Positions 10,278-20,395 of a stretch of DNA of 64,000 nucleotides are shown here, one piece after another. A program made the position numbers and the translations under genes. Origin of the DNA: Fusobacterium necrogenes (GTDB lineage Bacteria > Fusobacteriota > Fusobacteriia > Fusobacteriales > Fusobacteriaceae); NCBI RefSeq assembly GCF_900450765.1, contig NZ_UGGU01000003.1, positions 1,502,854-1,566,853 on the forward strand. The letters run 5' to 3'. Every line of letters begins with the position of its first letter. The stretch's first letter is position 1. The notes beneath the pieces were generated by a model. It saw only the letters and a list, made by a program, of their open reading frames with translations, did no database searches and was not told the origin of the DNA.

Positions 10278-10851
10278 ATATAATCCTATAAGTATATTTG
10301 TCTATGGTTCTTTCAATAAAGGAACAAATAATCAAAACAGTGATTTTGATTCATTAATTATAGTAAATGAAAAAGTTACTTCGTACGATAATACTATGAT
10401 TTCAAATACCTATTTAGATTTATTTATCTATACTTTAGAAGAAATTGAACACCTACAAAACCTACAAAATTTTGTACATCTTTATAATGCTTCTCTTGTA
10501 TTGGATAACCAAAATATTGGGAAAAATTTCTTAAAAAAAATAAAAAAGTATGTGGACTTGAATTCCTTAAAATCTTTAGAAGAGAAAAAACATTTATCTA
10601 TTTGGATTGATAAAATGATTGAAAGAATAAAAGTAAAAGATACAGAAGGAATGTATAGATATCATTGGTTGATAATGGACTCCTTGGAACTATATTGCAT
10701 ATTTCGTGATAAATTTTTTCGGGGTTCAAAGGATACTATAGAGTATTTAGAGAAATATGATGAAGTTGGATATAAATTATTTTGTACATCTTTAAAAAAT
10801 TTTGATATTGATAATCTTGAAAAATGGTGTTTATATATTAAAACAAATTAA
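10237..10851 (+). CDS. Nucleotidyltransferase-domain protein (MNT fold)
   Basis: A 204-residue protein. The N-terminal part carries the minimal nucleotidyltransferase signature, VYGSFNKG followed after a few residues by NSDFDSLIIV, giving the G-S motif and the D-x-D metal ligands. The C-terminal half is helical and resembles the C-terminal domain of stand-alone aminoglycoside-type or uncharacterised nucleotidyltransferases (WLIMDSLELYCIFRDKFFRG). I prefer the GTG at 10237, preceded by an AAGGGG ribosome-binding site, over an in-frame TTG at 10207. It overlaps the C-N hydrolase gene by 41 bases. The substrate is unknown. There is no separate HEPN partner, so it is not an obvious MNT-HEPN toxin-antitoxin pair. 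Confidence 0.75.
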   Translation: MEKKEKILKYIKDKYNPISIFVYGSFNKGTNNQNSDFDSLIIVNEKVTSYDNTMISNTYLDLFIYTLEEIEHLQNLQNFVHLYNASLVLDNQNIGKNFLKKIKKYVDLNSLKSLEEKKHLSIWIDKMIERIKVKDTEGMYRYHWLIMDSLELYCIFRDKFFRGSKDTIEYLEKYDEVGYKLFCTSLKNFDIDNLEKWCLYIKTN

Positions 10852-10944
10852 TTTTCTAATATATTTGAGAAATTTCCTCAAATAATTCTAAATCAAATTA
10901 AAACATGATATAATTTTCTTAAAAATAGTATAAGGAGGTTGCTC

Positions 10945-12160
10945 ATGTTAATACAATTTTCTTTTAAAAATTTTAAATCTTTTAAAGATGAAGTAACTCT
11001 TGATATGACAGCTTCTTCAATCAAAGAACATACAGATAAATTAATTGAAAATGGAAATGAAAAATATCTTAAAGTTACAGCTATATATGGTGCTAATGCC
11101 TGTGGAAAATCTAATGTTATAGAAGCTTTTTCCCATATGAAAAGAATTATTTTAGATTCTTTTACTGAAGAAGCAAAGTGGGAAAATATCCCTCTAAAGA
11201 GATTTGCTTTTGATGAAGAGAGTAAAACTCTAATAGTATGTTTGAAGTCTTTTTTAAATACAATAATGAAGTATATCAATATGGCTTTGAATTAGATAAT
11301 CATAGTATAAAAGAGGAATGGCTATATAAAGAAAAAAAGTAAAATATAGAAAGTTTGAGTTAGTTTTTGCTAGAGAAAATAATAGTTTTGAACTTTCAAA
11401 AGAATTGAAAATATATAGTGAAATGTTAAATGGACTTTCTGAAAAAACTCTTATCTTATCTTTCTTAGCTAATATTAAAATTGGAGATATAAAGAATACT
11501 TATGAGTGGTTCAAAGAAACTAAAGTTTTAAATCTAGGAACTTTTAATTCAGGAGAAAATTTATCTGAATTTTTACCAAAAAAGCTATTAAAAGGAGATT
11601 TAAAAGCTAAAGATAATTTCAATAATTTTCTTTCAGATATAGATGTAGGAATTAAAGATATAAAGATTGAGGAAACTAATAATGAGGATAAAGGGAAATA
11701 TAGTATTTTTTCTATTCACTTAAACAACGATACTAATAATAATGAATATCTGCCTATATCTGAAGAATCTGATGGAACATTAAAGATGATTTCTCTTTAT
11801 TCAGATATAGAGAAATGTCTAAATAATGGTGGAACTATCTTTATAGATGAACTTGACGTAAAGTTACACCCACTTTTAACTAAATATTTAATTCAAAAAT
11901 TTCACAATAAAAATAGTAATCCTAATAAGGCACAACTTATTTATACAACCCATGATGTAATTAACCTAAAGAAAGAAAACTTTAGAAGAGATGAGATTTG
12001 GTTTGTATAAAAAAATATAAAGAATGAATCAACACTTTATTCCCTTGTAGAATATAAAATAGATAATAACAAAGTTAGAAATGACGCAAGTTATAATAAA
12101 GACTACTTACTTGGTAAGTATGGAGCTTTACCATTATTAAAAGAGTTTGAGAAAATATAA
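10945..12160 (+). pseudogene. Broken RloA / AAA15-family ATPase (AbiL-type defence ATPase)
   Basis: Originally about 405 codons encoding an SMC/ABC-like ATPase of the RloA (AAA15) type. The start has an AAGGAGG site and an ATG at 10945. The Walker A motif is intact (AIYGANACGKSNVIEAF) and the Walker B is FIDELDVKLHPLL with TTHDV downstream. The gene is broken three times: the frame shifts near 11238, after which FEVFFKYNNEVYQYGFELD continues in another frame; shifts again near 11340, resuming at KYRKFELVFARENNSFELSK; and has an in-frame TAA at 12008-12010 after EIWFV, beyond which the expected sequence continues to LLKEFEKI. It is followed directly by a broken RloB. No full-length product is expected. 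Confidence 0.8.
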
Positions 12161-12162
12161 TA

Positions 12163-12730
12163 GGATTTGATGATTTACATAGAAAAAGACAAAGGAATTT
12201 AAGGAAAAGAAAAACTTTATAACTCTAAAAGTTGACTGTGTAGATATTATAGTAAAAGGAAGAAATACTGAATCTCTAGTTGAATATACTAAAAAACTTA
12301 GAGAAATGCACTAATTGGTTATGGAAATGTTTGGTGTGTATTTGATAAAGATTCATTTAATCCTAATCAATTTAATAGTGCTATAATAAAAGCTGAAAAA
12401 TGAAGATATAAATGTTACTTGGTCTAATGAAGCTATTGAACTATGGTTCTTACTTCATTTTGAATTTATTAGTACTGGAATTTCAAGGGAACAGTATATT
12501 GGAAAATTAAACTTCTACTTTAAAAAAATAGTATAAATAATGGAAAGTATAGAAAAAATCTTGCTAATATTTATGAAATTTTAGAAACTTATGGTAATTA
12601 TAATTCGGCTCTTAAATTTGCTAAAAGATTAGAAGAACAACATAAAACAAATACTCCAGCTAATAGTAAACCTATGACCAAAGTTTATAAGCTAGTAGAA
12701 AAACTAAAAGAGTTATTAAATAGAAAGTAA
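12163..12730 (+). pseudogene. Broken RloB-family protein (partner of RloA)
   Basis: Pieces of an RloB-like protein of about 190 residues lie in several frames: DDLHRKRQRNLRKRK, then VDCVDIIVKGRNTESLVEYT, then VWCVFDKDSFNPNQFNSAI, then NEAIELWFLLHFEFISTG, and finally FAKRLEEQHKTNTPANSKPM to the stop. The VFDKD and AIELWFLLHFE blocks are characteristic of RloB. At least four frameshifts separate them. It follows the RloA remnant, which is the usual order of the two-gene RloAB/AbiL-like anti-phage system. The system is clearly dead here. Confidence 0.72.
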
Positions 12731-12732
12731 AA

Positions 12733-12772
12733 AAAAGCTGTTGTACTCAATTACAACAGCTTTTCTTTTTTT
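12733..12772 (+). terminator. Strong Rho-independent terminator after the RloB remnant
   Basis: A perfect 13-bp stem (AAAAGCTGTTGTA, 12733-12745, with its complement 12752-12764) closes a 6-base loop and is followed by a T-rich tail. The terminator is intact although the genes before it are broken. Confidence 0.85.
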
Positions 12773-12793
12773 AAGTATCACTTTTATCTCAAG

Positions 12794-13361
12794 TTAATTT
12801 ATCATTTGATTTACTTTAATAATTAATTTTGAATAAATATTTTCAACAATCCACCTTTCACTTGATTTTTGGGGGATTTCTTCTATATTTATCAATTCTA
12901 AGTTACTATTTCATCATGTTTTATAAATAATTTTTCAGTAGTATTAGCTTCTAATAAAAATGTCAAATTCAAATGGAGATGTGAAGAAATATATTCTCCA
13001 TTTTTCATATGCCCTGCTACTGTAAGTACTTCTAAAGAAAAAATATTTTCAGATAGAAACCTAATATTAGTTAGCCCACTTTCTTCTTTTATTTCTTTCA
13101 AAATTACATTTTTCAAATTACTATCTCCATCAGTATGTCCTCCTAACCAAATCCATGAATCATATATATTATGATAACACATTAATACTTTTTTTCTATC
13201 AAGACTTACTATCCAAGTAGAGACAGTAAAATGGTATTTTTTATTATCTCTTGTTAAAATACCTTTTTCTTTTTCAAATATTTCTAAAATAAGCTCCTTA
13301 TCTTTTTTTCTTGTTCATTAAAAGGTACATAATTTTTAATATCTCTTTTTAATTTTTCCAT
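12794..13361 (-). pseudogene. Frameshifted NUDIX hydrolase
   Basis: A NUDIX gene of about 187 codons running from an ATG at 13361, with a good GAGGTAGGA ribosome-binding site, to a TAA at 12794. The NUDIX box is readable (GGHTDGDSNLKNV then LKEIKEESGL), as is a strand before it (HFTVSTWIVSLDRKKVLMCY). Two frameshifts break it. The first is at a seven-A tract (13303-13309 on the minus strand), where one more A would join the N-terminal part MEKLKRDIKNYVPFNEQEK to the rest. The second is near 12905, after which INIEEIPQKSSERWIVENIY continues in another frame. The longest intact piece is 94 codons (12898-13182). NUDIX enzymes hydrolyse nucleoside diphosphate derivatives; the substrate is unknown. 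Confidence 0.75.
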
Positions 13362-13441
13362 GTTCCTACCTCAAGTTCTTTTAAAAATTTTTATAAGTCC
13401 TATAAAAATTTAACTTTATGAGGTATATATCTATTTATTTT

Positions 13442-14731
<1,290 letters not shown>

Positions 14732-14739
14732 CTACTAGC

Positions 14740-15435
14740 CTACTTTATTTTTTCAATTTCAATATAGTTAATATTTTTATTATGCTTACATAAAAACAGT
14801 TGTTCAAACTCTGTTTTTATATTATTTTCTACTTTTTCACTTTTATGTAAATCTGAAGTATAATACACCACTCTATATCCATTTAAATTTTCTACTAAAT
14901 CAATTACATCTTGATAATATTTATCATGATCAGTTTTAAAGTAAAACATTCCACCTTTTTTCAATATTACATCTAAAGTTTTGAAAAAACTCTCTTGCAC
15001 AACTCTATTTTTCTCATTTTCTTCCCAAGGATCTGGAAAATTTACATAGATACCATCAACTTCATTTTCAGCTACAAACTCAAGTATCTCTTCTCCTCTT
15101 CTTCTTAAGAAAAGTGCATTTGTAGAACCATCTCTTTTTACTTTTACAGCTGATAGTACAAGTCTTTTAAATCTAAGTTCTAATCCCATATGATTTCTCT
15201 CAGGATATCTCTTTGCCATTCCTTGTGCAAAATTTCCACTACCTGAACCTATCTCTAAGTATATAGGATTATTATTTCCAAAGAACTCATGCCATTTTCC
15301 CTTATAAGAGTCCATTATTTTCTTATCATATATGATATATTCTGGATATTCTAAAAGCTTAAACATATATGGATTATAATTTTTTCTTGGACTTTTGAAA
15401 AAGTGGCTCCATAGATTTTCTCTTAAATCTTCCAT
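14740..15435 (-). CDS. trmB: tRNA (guanine-N7-)-methyltransferase
   Basis: A 231-residue SAM-dependent methyltransferase that forms m7G46 in the variable loop of tRNAs. The SAM-binding motif is YLEIGSGSGNFAQGMAK, the catalytic-site block is IYVNFPDPWEENEKNR, and TEFEQLFLCK is the family's C-terminal motif. It starts 12 bases after the end of waaA and is followed by purA at 17 bases, so it is co-transcribed with both. Confidence 0.95.
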   Translation of the reverse strand: MEDLRENLWSHFFKSPRKNYNPYMFKLLEYPEYIIYDKKIMDSYKGKWHEFFGNNNPIYLEIGSGSGNFAQGMAKRYPERNHMGLELRFKRLVLSAVKVKRDGSTNALFLRRRGEEILEFVAENEVDGIYVNFPDPWEENEKNRVVQESFFKTLDVILKKGGMFYFKTDHDKYYQDVIDLVENLNGYRVVYYTSDLHKSEKVENNIKTEFEQLFLCKHNKNINYIEIEKIK

Positions 15436-15446
15436 TTCTCCTCCAT

Positions 15447-16673
15447 TTATATTAATTTTTTTATTCTCTCTACAATCTTATCTGCTGTTCTACTATTTTT
15501 CTCAAATAGCTCTTTTATTTTTTCAATAGAACTTTCTTGTTTTACATCTATCTCTTTAATAGCTTCTAAAAAATCTTTTACATTAGTTACTTTATAACCT
15601 AATCCCAACTCTAATATCTCTCTAGATATCTCCTTTACATTTTGTAAATATGGACCAAATATGGGAGTCTTTCCATAAAATAATGGTTCAAGTAAACTAT
15701 GCCCCCCAATATTTACTAAAGTTCCTCCTACAAAAGCTATGTCTGTAATTGAGTATATCTTTCTTAATATTCCTATTTTGTCTACTATAACTATGTCAGT
15801 TTTTTCTTTTTTGCTATCTATCTCACTATATTTTTTATAACTAAATCCATACTCTTTTATAATCTCTTCTATCTTAGGAGTTCTCTCTATATGTCTAGGG
15901 ACTAAAACCAATAATGTATCTTTTAATTCTTTAAATGTATCAAGTAAAACCTCATACTCTCCACTTCTACTACTTCCAGCAGTAAAAATTTTTCTACCAT
16001 CTATATTAAATAAACTTTGTAACTCTCTTTTCTCCTTATCATTATACTTTTGAAAAGATATATCAAATTTTAAATTTCCAAGAATTTCTACTCTATTTTT
16101 TTCAGCACCTATCTCTATTATTCTTCTACTATCTTCATTACTTTGCATATAAAATCTGTCTACACACAAAAATATTTTTTTCAAATAACTAGATAGCTTT
16201 TGATATCTCTTAAAGCTCCTATCAGAAATTCTTCCATTTACTATAATGACTTTCGATTTTTTCCCAATCTCTGTTATTAGATTTGGCCAAATCTCAGTTT
16301 CTACTAAAATCAATAGATTTAACTTTATTCTCTTTAAAATATCTAAAATGTTTTTTCTATCATCTAATGGAAAATAAAAAATATCTACTCTCTCATTTTT
16401 TCTAAATTTATCTCTGGCTACTCCTATTCCAGTGTCAGTAAACATAGTCAGAAGTATTCTTTCATTTCTATTCTCTAAAAGTTTTTTTATTAGAGTTTCA
16501 GAAAGATTTATCTCTCCTACTGATGAACAGTGTACCCATATATACTCTTCTTTTTTTAGTGAAGAAAAATCTTGTTTCAATCTTTTTTTTAAGAACTCTC
16601 CCTTTCTTCCACCTATCATCATTAAAATTAGAATAAAAGGTTGTAATATCCTTCTAATTATTTGATAAAACAT
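15447..16673 (-). CDS. waaA: 3-deoxy-D-manno-octulosonic acid (Kdo) transferase
   Basis: A 408-residue inner-membrane-associated glycosyltransferase (GT30) that adds Kdo to lipid A precursor. The N-terminus has a short hydrophobic anchor (FILILMMIGG), followed by WVHCSSVGEINLSETLIKKL with the catalytic Glu, ETEIWPN, and the C-terminal nucleotide-sugar region FVGGTLVNIGGHSLLEPLFY. Its presence shows that the organism makes Kdo-containing lipopolysaccharide. The start is one base after the cmk stop codon (TAG-A-ATG), so translation is probably coupled. Confidence 0.94.
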   Translation of the reverse strand: MFYQIIRRILQPFILILMMIGGRKGEFLKKRLKQDFSSLKKEEYIWVHCSSVGEINLSETLIKKLLENRNERILLTMFTDTGIGVARDKFRKNERVDIFYFPLDDRKNILDILKRIKLNLLILVETEIWPNLITEIGKKSKVIIVNGRISDRSFKRYQKLSSYLKKIFLCVDRFYMQSNEDSRRIIEIGAEKNRVEILGNLKFDISFQKYNDKEKRELQSLFNIDGRKIFTAGSSRSGEYEVLLDTFKELKDTLLVLVPRHIERTPKIEEIIKEYGFSYKKYSEIDSKKEKTDIVIVDKIGILRKIYSITDIAFVGGTLVNIGGHSLLEPLFYGKTPIFGPYLQNVKEISREILELGLGYKVTNVKDFLEAIKEIDVKQESSIEKIKELFEKNSRTADKIVERIKKLI

Positions 16674-16674
16674 T

Positions 16675-17337
16675 CTAAACTCCTATTTTTTCATCTATAT
16701 ATTTAGAAATAACCTCTACTACCTCATCAATACTCATAGTACTACTATCTATTTCATGAGCATCTTCAGCTTTTTTTAGAGGACTTTCCTTTCTAGTAGA
16801 ATCTATAAAATCTCTCTCTTTAATAGATGTTAATACTGATTCATAATCAGCCTCTACTCCTTTTTCTTCATACTCCTTAAGTCTTCTTTTGGCTCTTTCC
16901 TCTGGAGAAGCTACTAAATATATCTTTACATCTCCATTTGGAAATACTACTGTACCTATATCTCTACCATCTAAGATAACACTTTTTCCTTTGCTTATTT
17001 CTCTTTGTAAATCTACAAGTTTTACTCTTACCTCTTTTATTGCAGACACTGGAGATACTATTGCACTTACTCTAGGAGTTCTTATCTCATCAGAAACATC
17101 TTTTCCATTTAGAAAAAATTGATTTCCTACAATATCTAACTTTGTATTTTTAAGCATAGTTTCAATAGCTTTGCTATCTTGTAAGTCAATACTATTCTTT
17201 AAAGCATAAAGGGCTATCATTCTATACATAGCTCCAGTATCTAGGTATGTAAATCCATACTTTTTAGCTATTATTTTAGCTATTGTACTCTTTCCACTTC
17301 CAGCAGGTCCATCTACTGTAACTATAAACTCTTTCAT
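16675..17337 (-). CDS. cmk: Cytidylate kinase
   Basis: A 220-residue kinase phosphorylating CMP and dCMP. The P-loop VDGPAGSGKSTIAKIIAKK is at the N-terminus, followed by YLDTGAMYRMIALY, the NMP-binding block VILDGRDIGTVVFPNGDVKI and the lid region RAKRRLKEYEEKG. Length matches bacterial Cmk. It follows prmA by 12 bases and precedes waaA by one base within the same operon. Confidence 0.97.
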   Translation of the reverse strand: MKEFIVTVDGPAGSGKSTIAKIIAKKYGFTYLDTGAMYRMIALYALKNSIDLQDSKAIETMLKNTKLDIVGNQFFLNGKDVSDEIRTPRVSAIVSPVSAIKEVRVKLVDLQREISKGKSVILDGRDIGTVVFPNGDVKIYLVASPEERAKRRLKEYEEKGVEADYESVLTSIKERDFIDSTRKESPLKKAEDAHEIDSSTMSIDEVVEVISKYIDEKIGV

Positions 17338-17349
17338 TTTCCCTCCTAA

Positions 17350-18279
17350 TTATGCTTTTATAAGTATAGCTCTCCACTCTTTATCAGCTTTTATCTCTTC
17401 TACTGTAAATCCTAAACTCTCTACTTCTCTTTTTAATAACTCACATTTATCTTCAATAATTCCAGAGAAGATAATCTTTCCATTTGGTTTTACAACCTTT
17501 GAAATATCATGTAAAAGTATAAGTAGTACATCAGCTAGAATATTAGCCACAACTACATCAAATTTCTTATTCTCAACAACAGAGATTAAATCTCCTTTAT
17601 AAACTTTAGCTTTCTCTTCACTAATTTTATTTAATTCAAGATTTTCTTTAGCTGATTCAACTGCTAATTCATCTATATCAGTTCCATATATTTCACTAGC
17701 TCCAAGTCTATCAGCTGCAATCATAAGTATTCCAGAACCTGCTCCTACATCTATTACACTATCTCCTTCAGAGATATTCTCTTCCATAAGTTTTAAACAT
17801 AGTGAAGTAGTAGGGTGTGAACCTGTACCAAAAGCTCTTCCTGGATCTAATTCTATTATAAGTTCATCAGCTTCTGGAGTATACTCTCTCCAAGTAGGTT
17901 TTACTACAAATTTTTCACTTACTTTTTCTGGGAATAAATATTTTTTCCAGCTATTTTGATAGTCTTCTTCATCATACTCATAAAAATCAACTGTATAGAT
18001 TATATCATCTCTATCAGCAAATTTTTCTTCAAAAGTAGATAGTATTGCCATCTTTCTCTTTTCAGCATAAGGATTTAATGGAAAGTAAGCAGAAATAGCA
18101 TGATCTACCATTAAAAATTCCTTCTCATTTTTATAAAAATCTAACGGATTTTTACTTTTCATTGGTTCTTCTATCTTTAATCCAGTTACTCCAAACCCAT
18201 AAAATATATCTGAAATCTCTTTAGTAGCTCTTTCTATATCATCACTTTCATATATTACTTTTATCTCTACTACTTTCAT
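17350..18279 (-). CDS. prmA: Ribosomal protein L11 methyltransferase
   Basis: A 309-residue SAM-dependent methyltransferase that modifies ribosomal protein L11. The N-terminal substrate-recognition domain is followed by the Rossmann core: DPGRAFGTGSHPTTSLCLK, then VIDVGAGSGILMIAADRLGA, and DVVVANILADVLLILL. Length and order match PrmA. It lies 10 bases after ymdB and 12 before cmk. Confidence 0.95.
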   Translation of the reverse strand: MKVVEIKVIYESDDIERATKEISDIFYGFGVTGLKIEEPMKSKNPLDFYKNEKEFLMVDHAISAYFPLNPYAEKRKMAILSTFEEKFADRDDIIYTVDFYEYDEEDYQNSWKKYLFPEKVSEKFVVKPTWREYTPEADELIIELDPGRAFGTGSHPTTSLCLKLMEENISEGDSVIDVGAGSGILMIAADRLGASEIYGTDIDELAVESAKENLELNKISEEKAKVYKGDLISVVENKKFDVVVANILADVLLILLHDISKVVKPNGKIIFSGIIEDKCELLKREVESLGFTVEEIKADKEWRAILIKA

Positions 18280-18289
18280 TCTTCACTCC

Positions 18290-19084
18290 TTATAAATATG
18301 AGATCTCCATAAGTGTTTTACTAATTCTCTCTATTTTTTTACACTCTCCAGTTTCCTCATCTAGCTCTATATCCAATCCACAAAGTCTTTCATTTCCTTC
18401 TGCTATTTCAAATCTTTGAGGAAGAGAGTTTAAAAATTTTGGTAATACAGATTGAACTTTCATTCCTATTACTCCATTTTCTGAACCTGTCATTCCAACA
18501 TCTGTAATATACCCTGTTCCCTCTGGTAAAATTCTCTCATCAGCTGTCTGTATATGTGTATGAGTTCCAAATACTACAGAAGCATAACCATCTAAATGCC
18601 AACCCATAGCAATTTTTTCTGATGTTGCTTCAGCATGAAAATCTACTATTATAAATTTTGTCTCTTTCCTAATCTCTTTTATTATCTCTTTAGCTTTTTT
18701 AAAAGGACAATCAATAGGTGGCATAAATACCCTTCCTTGAATAGATAGCACTCCTATTTTATTTCCCTTTCTATCTTTTACTATCGTATATCCTTTACCT
18801 GGTGTATTTTCATCTGGATAGTTAGCTGGTCTTAAAACTCTATCACTTCTATCTAAGTATTCATATAGCTCTTTTTTATCCCAAATATGATTTCCACTAG
18901 TTATTACATCACAACCCCACTCTTGTAATTGATCAGCTAATTTTACTGTAAGTCCAAATCCAGCAGCAGCATTTTCTCCATTTACAATTATAAAGTCATA
19001 ACCTTTTCCTTTTTTCTCTAAAAAAGTTTTTAAAGTCTCTCTTCCTGGGCTTCCAACTATATCTCCTACCACTAAAATTCTCAT
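18290..19084 (-). CDS. ymdB: YmdB-family metallophosphoesterase
   Basis: A 264-residue calcineurin-like phosphoesterase of the YmdB type; characterised relatives hydrolyse 2',3'-cyclic nucleotides. Metal-binding motifs are visible: VVGDIVGSPGR, VNGENAAAGFG, ITSGNHIWDKKE, IIVDFHAEATSEK and VFGTHTHIQTAD. I place the start at the ATG at 19084 (MRILVVGDIV), preceded by AGAGGGA; an in-frame TTG at 19105 would add seven residues without a good ribosome-binding site. It is first in the six-gene operon ending with purA. In Bacillus the gene neighbours rny; here rny is about 10 kb away. Confidence 0.92.
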   Translation of the reverse strand: MRILVVGDIVGSPGRETLKTFLEKKGKGYDFIIVNGENAAAGFGLTVKLADQLQEWGCDVITSGNHIWDKKELYEYLDRSDRVLRPANYPDENTPGKGYTIVKDRKGNKIGVLSIQGRVFMPPIDCPFKKAKEIIKEIRKETKFIIVDFHAEATSEKIAMGWHLDGYASVVFGTHTHIQTADERILPEGTGYITDVGMTGSENGVIGMKVQSVLPKFLNSLPQRFEIAEGNERLCGLDIELDEETGECKKIERISKTLMEISYL

Positions 19085-19121
19085 TAATTTCCCTCTTTCT
19101 ATCAATAGGTTTTTACATTCA

Positions 19122-19151
19122 ATTATATCATAAAACCCATAATTTTGTCCA
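19122..19151 (-). promoter_or_regulatory. Probable promoter of the ymdB-purA operon
   Basis: On the minus strand TGGACA (19146-19151) is followed by an 18-base spacer and TATAAT (19122-19127), about 40 bases before the ymdB start. Confidence 0.65.
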
Positions 19152-19197
19152 AAAATTATTTAATTTTTATTTATTTCTAAGTATATCTTTTCTTTTT

Positions 19198-19225
19198 TTG
19201 CCATAAAAAAATGTTAGTATATCTA
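19198..19225 (+). promoter_or_regulatory. Possible promoter of the acyltransferase gene
   Basis: TTGCCA (19198-19203), a 16-base spacer and TATCTA (19220-19225) lie about 30 bases before the acyltransferase start, but the boxes are imperfect. Confidence 0.4.
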
Positions 19226-19253
19226 TAAAATAACTACTTGAAAGGAGAAATTT

Positions 19254-20312
19254 ATGTACTTAAATTTTTTAAATTATTTTAGGGGATTTGCAATTTTTTT
19301 AATTGTTATGGGGCACTCCTTCTATATTACTAATTTTTTTAATCTTAGTAATCCCATAGGTAATCCATTTTTCAGAAAACTTTTTTTTACTATGACTACT
19401 GGAGGAACATCATTATTTGTCTTTATATCTGGATTTTTATTCCATCATATTTTTTATTCTAGAGGATTCAACTTTAAAAAATTTATGAAAAATAAATTTA
19501 AAAATGTTTTTCTCCCATACTTAATTATAATTACTCCTATTATAATGATTAAATTTCCTGAAACCCTTACAGAAACATCTATCAATATTTCTGATATCAT
19601 CAGGCTAATACTTATGTACCTTTCTGGTGCTTTACTTGATTCTACTTGGTATATTCCATTTGCCTTTTTACTCTTTATATCTTCTCCACTTTTCATAAGA
19701 TATATAGAAGCTAAAAAAGGAAAAATACTTATAATTATAATTGGATTATTAATAGGAATGTTAATACATAGACCTGCACATAATTTACATATCAATGTAA
19801 TTCAAGCACTTCTTTATTTTTCTCCAGCTTATTGCCTTGGAATATATATATCACAAAATAAAGAAAAACTTTTACCTTATTTAAAAAAATATAATTCTTT
19901 TATATTTTTACTTTGGATAGGAATGGGAATTTTTCAAGTACATATAAATAAATTTATGAATATGCATAAAGCCAATATGTTTGTTTATAACGGAATTGAC
20001 TTAATGGGAATACAAAAGATAATAGTTTGTCTATTCTTTGTAGGCTTATTTTACAAAATACAAGATAAAAAATATATTTTAATAGAAAAACCCCTATCTC
20101 TTTTAGCAAATTATAGTTTTCCCATATTCTTTATCCATAATTACTCTATACTAATTACAAAATATTTTTTAGAAAAATATAACTTAACATTAAATTTTAG
20201 CTATTTAGGACTAATATTATTTACCACATATATTTGTATAGTTTCTATGATTTTTACAAAAATAATAAAATTAATTTTTAAAAAAAATAGTAGAATGATA
20301 ATAGGTGGATAG
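19254..20312 (+). CDS. Membrane acyltransferase family 3 protein
   Basis: A 352-residue polytopic inner-membrane protein of the acyltransferase-3 family, which O-acylates sugars of surface polysaccharides, lipopolysaccharide or other carbohydrates. It opens with the family signature NYFRGFAIFLIVMGHSFYI, including the catalytic-region His, and continues with about ten hydrophobic segments, for example TTGGTSLFVFISGFLFHHIF and PIFFIHNYSILITKYFL. The start has a GAAAGGAG ribosome-binding site. It is a single-gene unit between two divergent or convergent neighbours, and shares a terminator with the convergent giant exoprotein gene. The substrate cannot be named. Codon composition is as AT-rich as its surroundings. 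Confidence 0.85.
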   Translation: MYLNFLNYFRGFAIFLIVMGHSFYITNFFNLSNPIGNPFFRKLFFTMTTGGTSLFVFISGFLFHHIFYSRGFNFKKFMKNKFKNVFLPYLIIITPIIMIKFPETLTETSINISDIIRLILMYLSGALLDSTWYIPFAFLLFISSPLFIRYIEAKKGKILIIIIGLLIGMLIHRPAHNLHINVIQALLYFSPAYCLGIYISQNKEKLLPYLKKYNSFIFLLWIGMGIFQVHINKFMNMHKANMFVYNGIDLMGIQKIIVCLFFVGLFYKIQDKKYILIEKPLSLLANYSFPIFFIHNYSILITKYFLEKYNLTLNFSYLGLILFTTYICIVSMIFTKIIKLIFKKNSRMIIGG

Positions 20313-20314
20313 AA

Positions 20315-20351
20315 AAAAGGCTGTTGCAAAATTAATTGCCACAGCCTTTTT
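20315..20351. terminator. Bidirectional terminator between acyltransferase and exoprotein genes
   Basis: AAAAGGCTGT (20315-20324) pairs with ACAGCCTTTT (20341-20350); inside, GCAA pairs with TTGC past one mismatch. Flanking A and T runs let it act on both converging transcripts. Confidence 0.75.
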
Positions 20352-20395
20352 ATATTTTATCCATCTTTATTCTTTAATAAAAAACTCAACTAATA

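Noticed and set aside
10237-10851. MNT-HEPN toxin-antitoxin system
   Set aside because: The nucleotidyltransferase has the expected motif but no separate HEPN gene with RxxxxH is adjacent; the neighbour is a C-N hydrolase.
10893-11279. 128-codon minus-strand open frame opposite the RloA remnant
   Set aside because: It is the antisense shadow of the ATPase reading frame; no ribosome-binding site or family resemblance.
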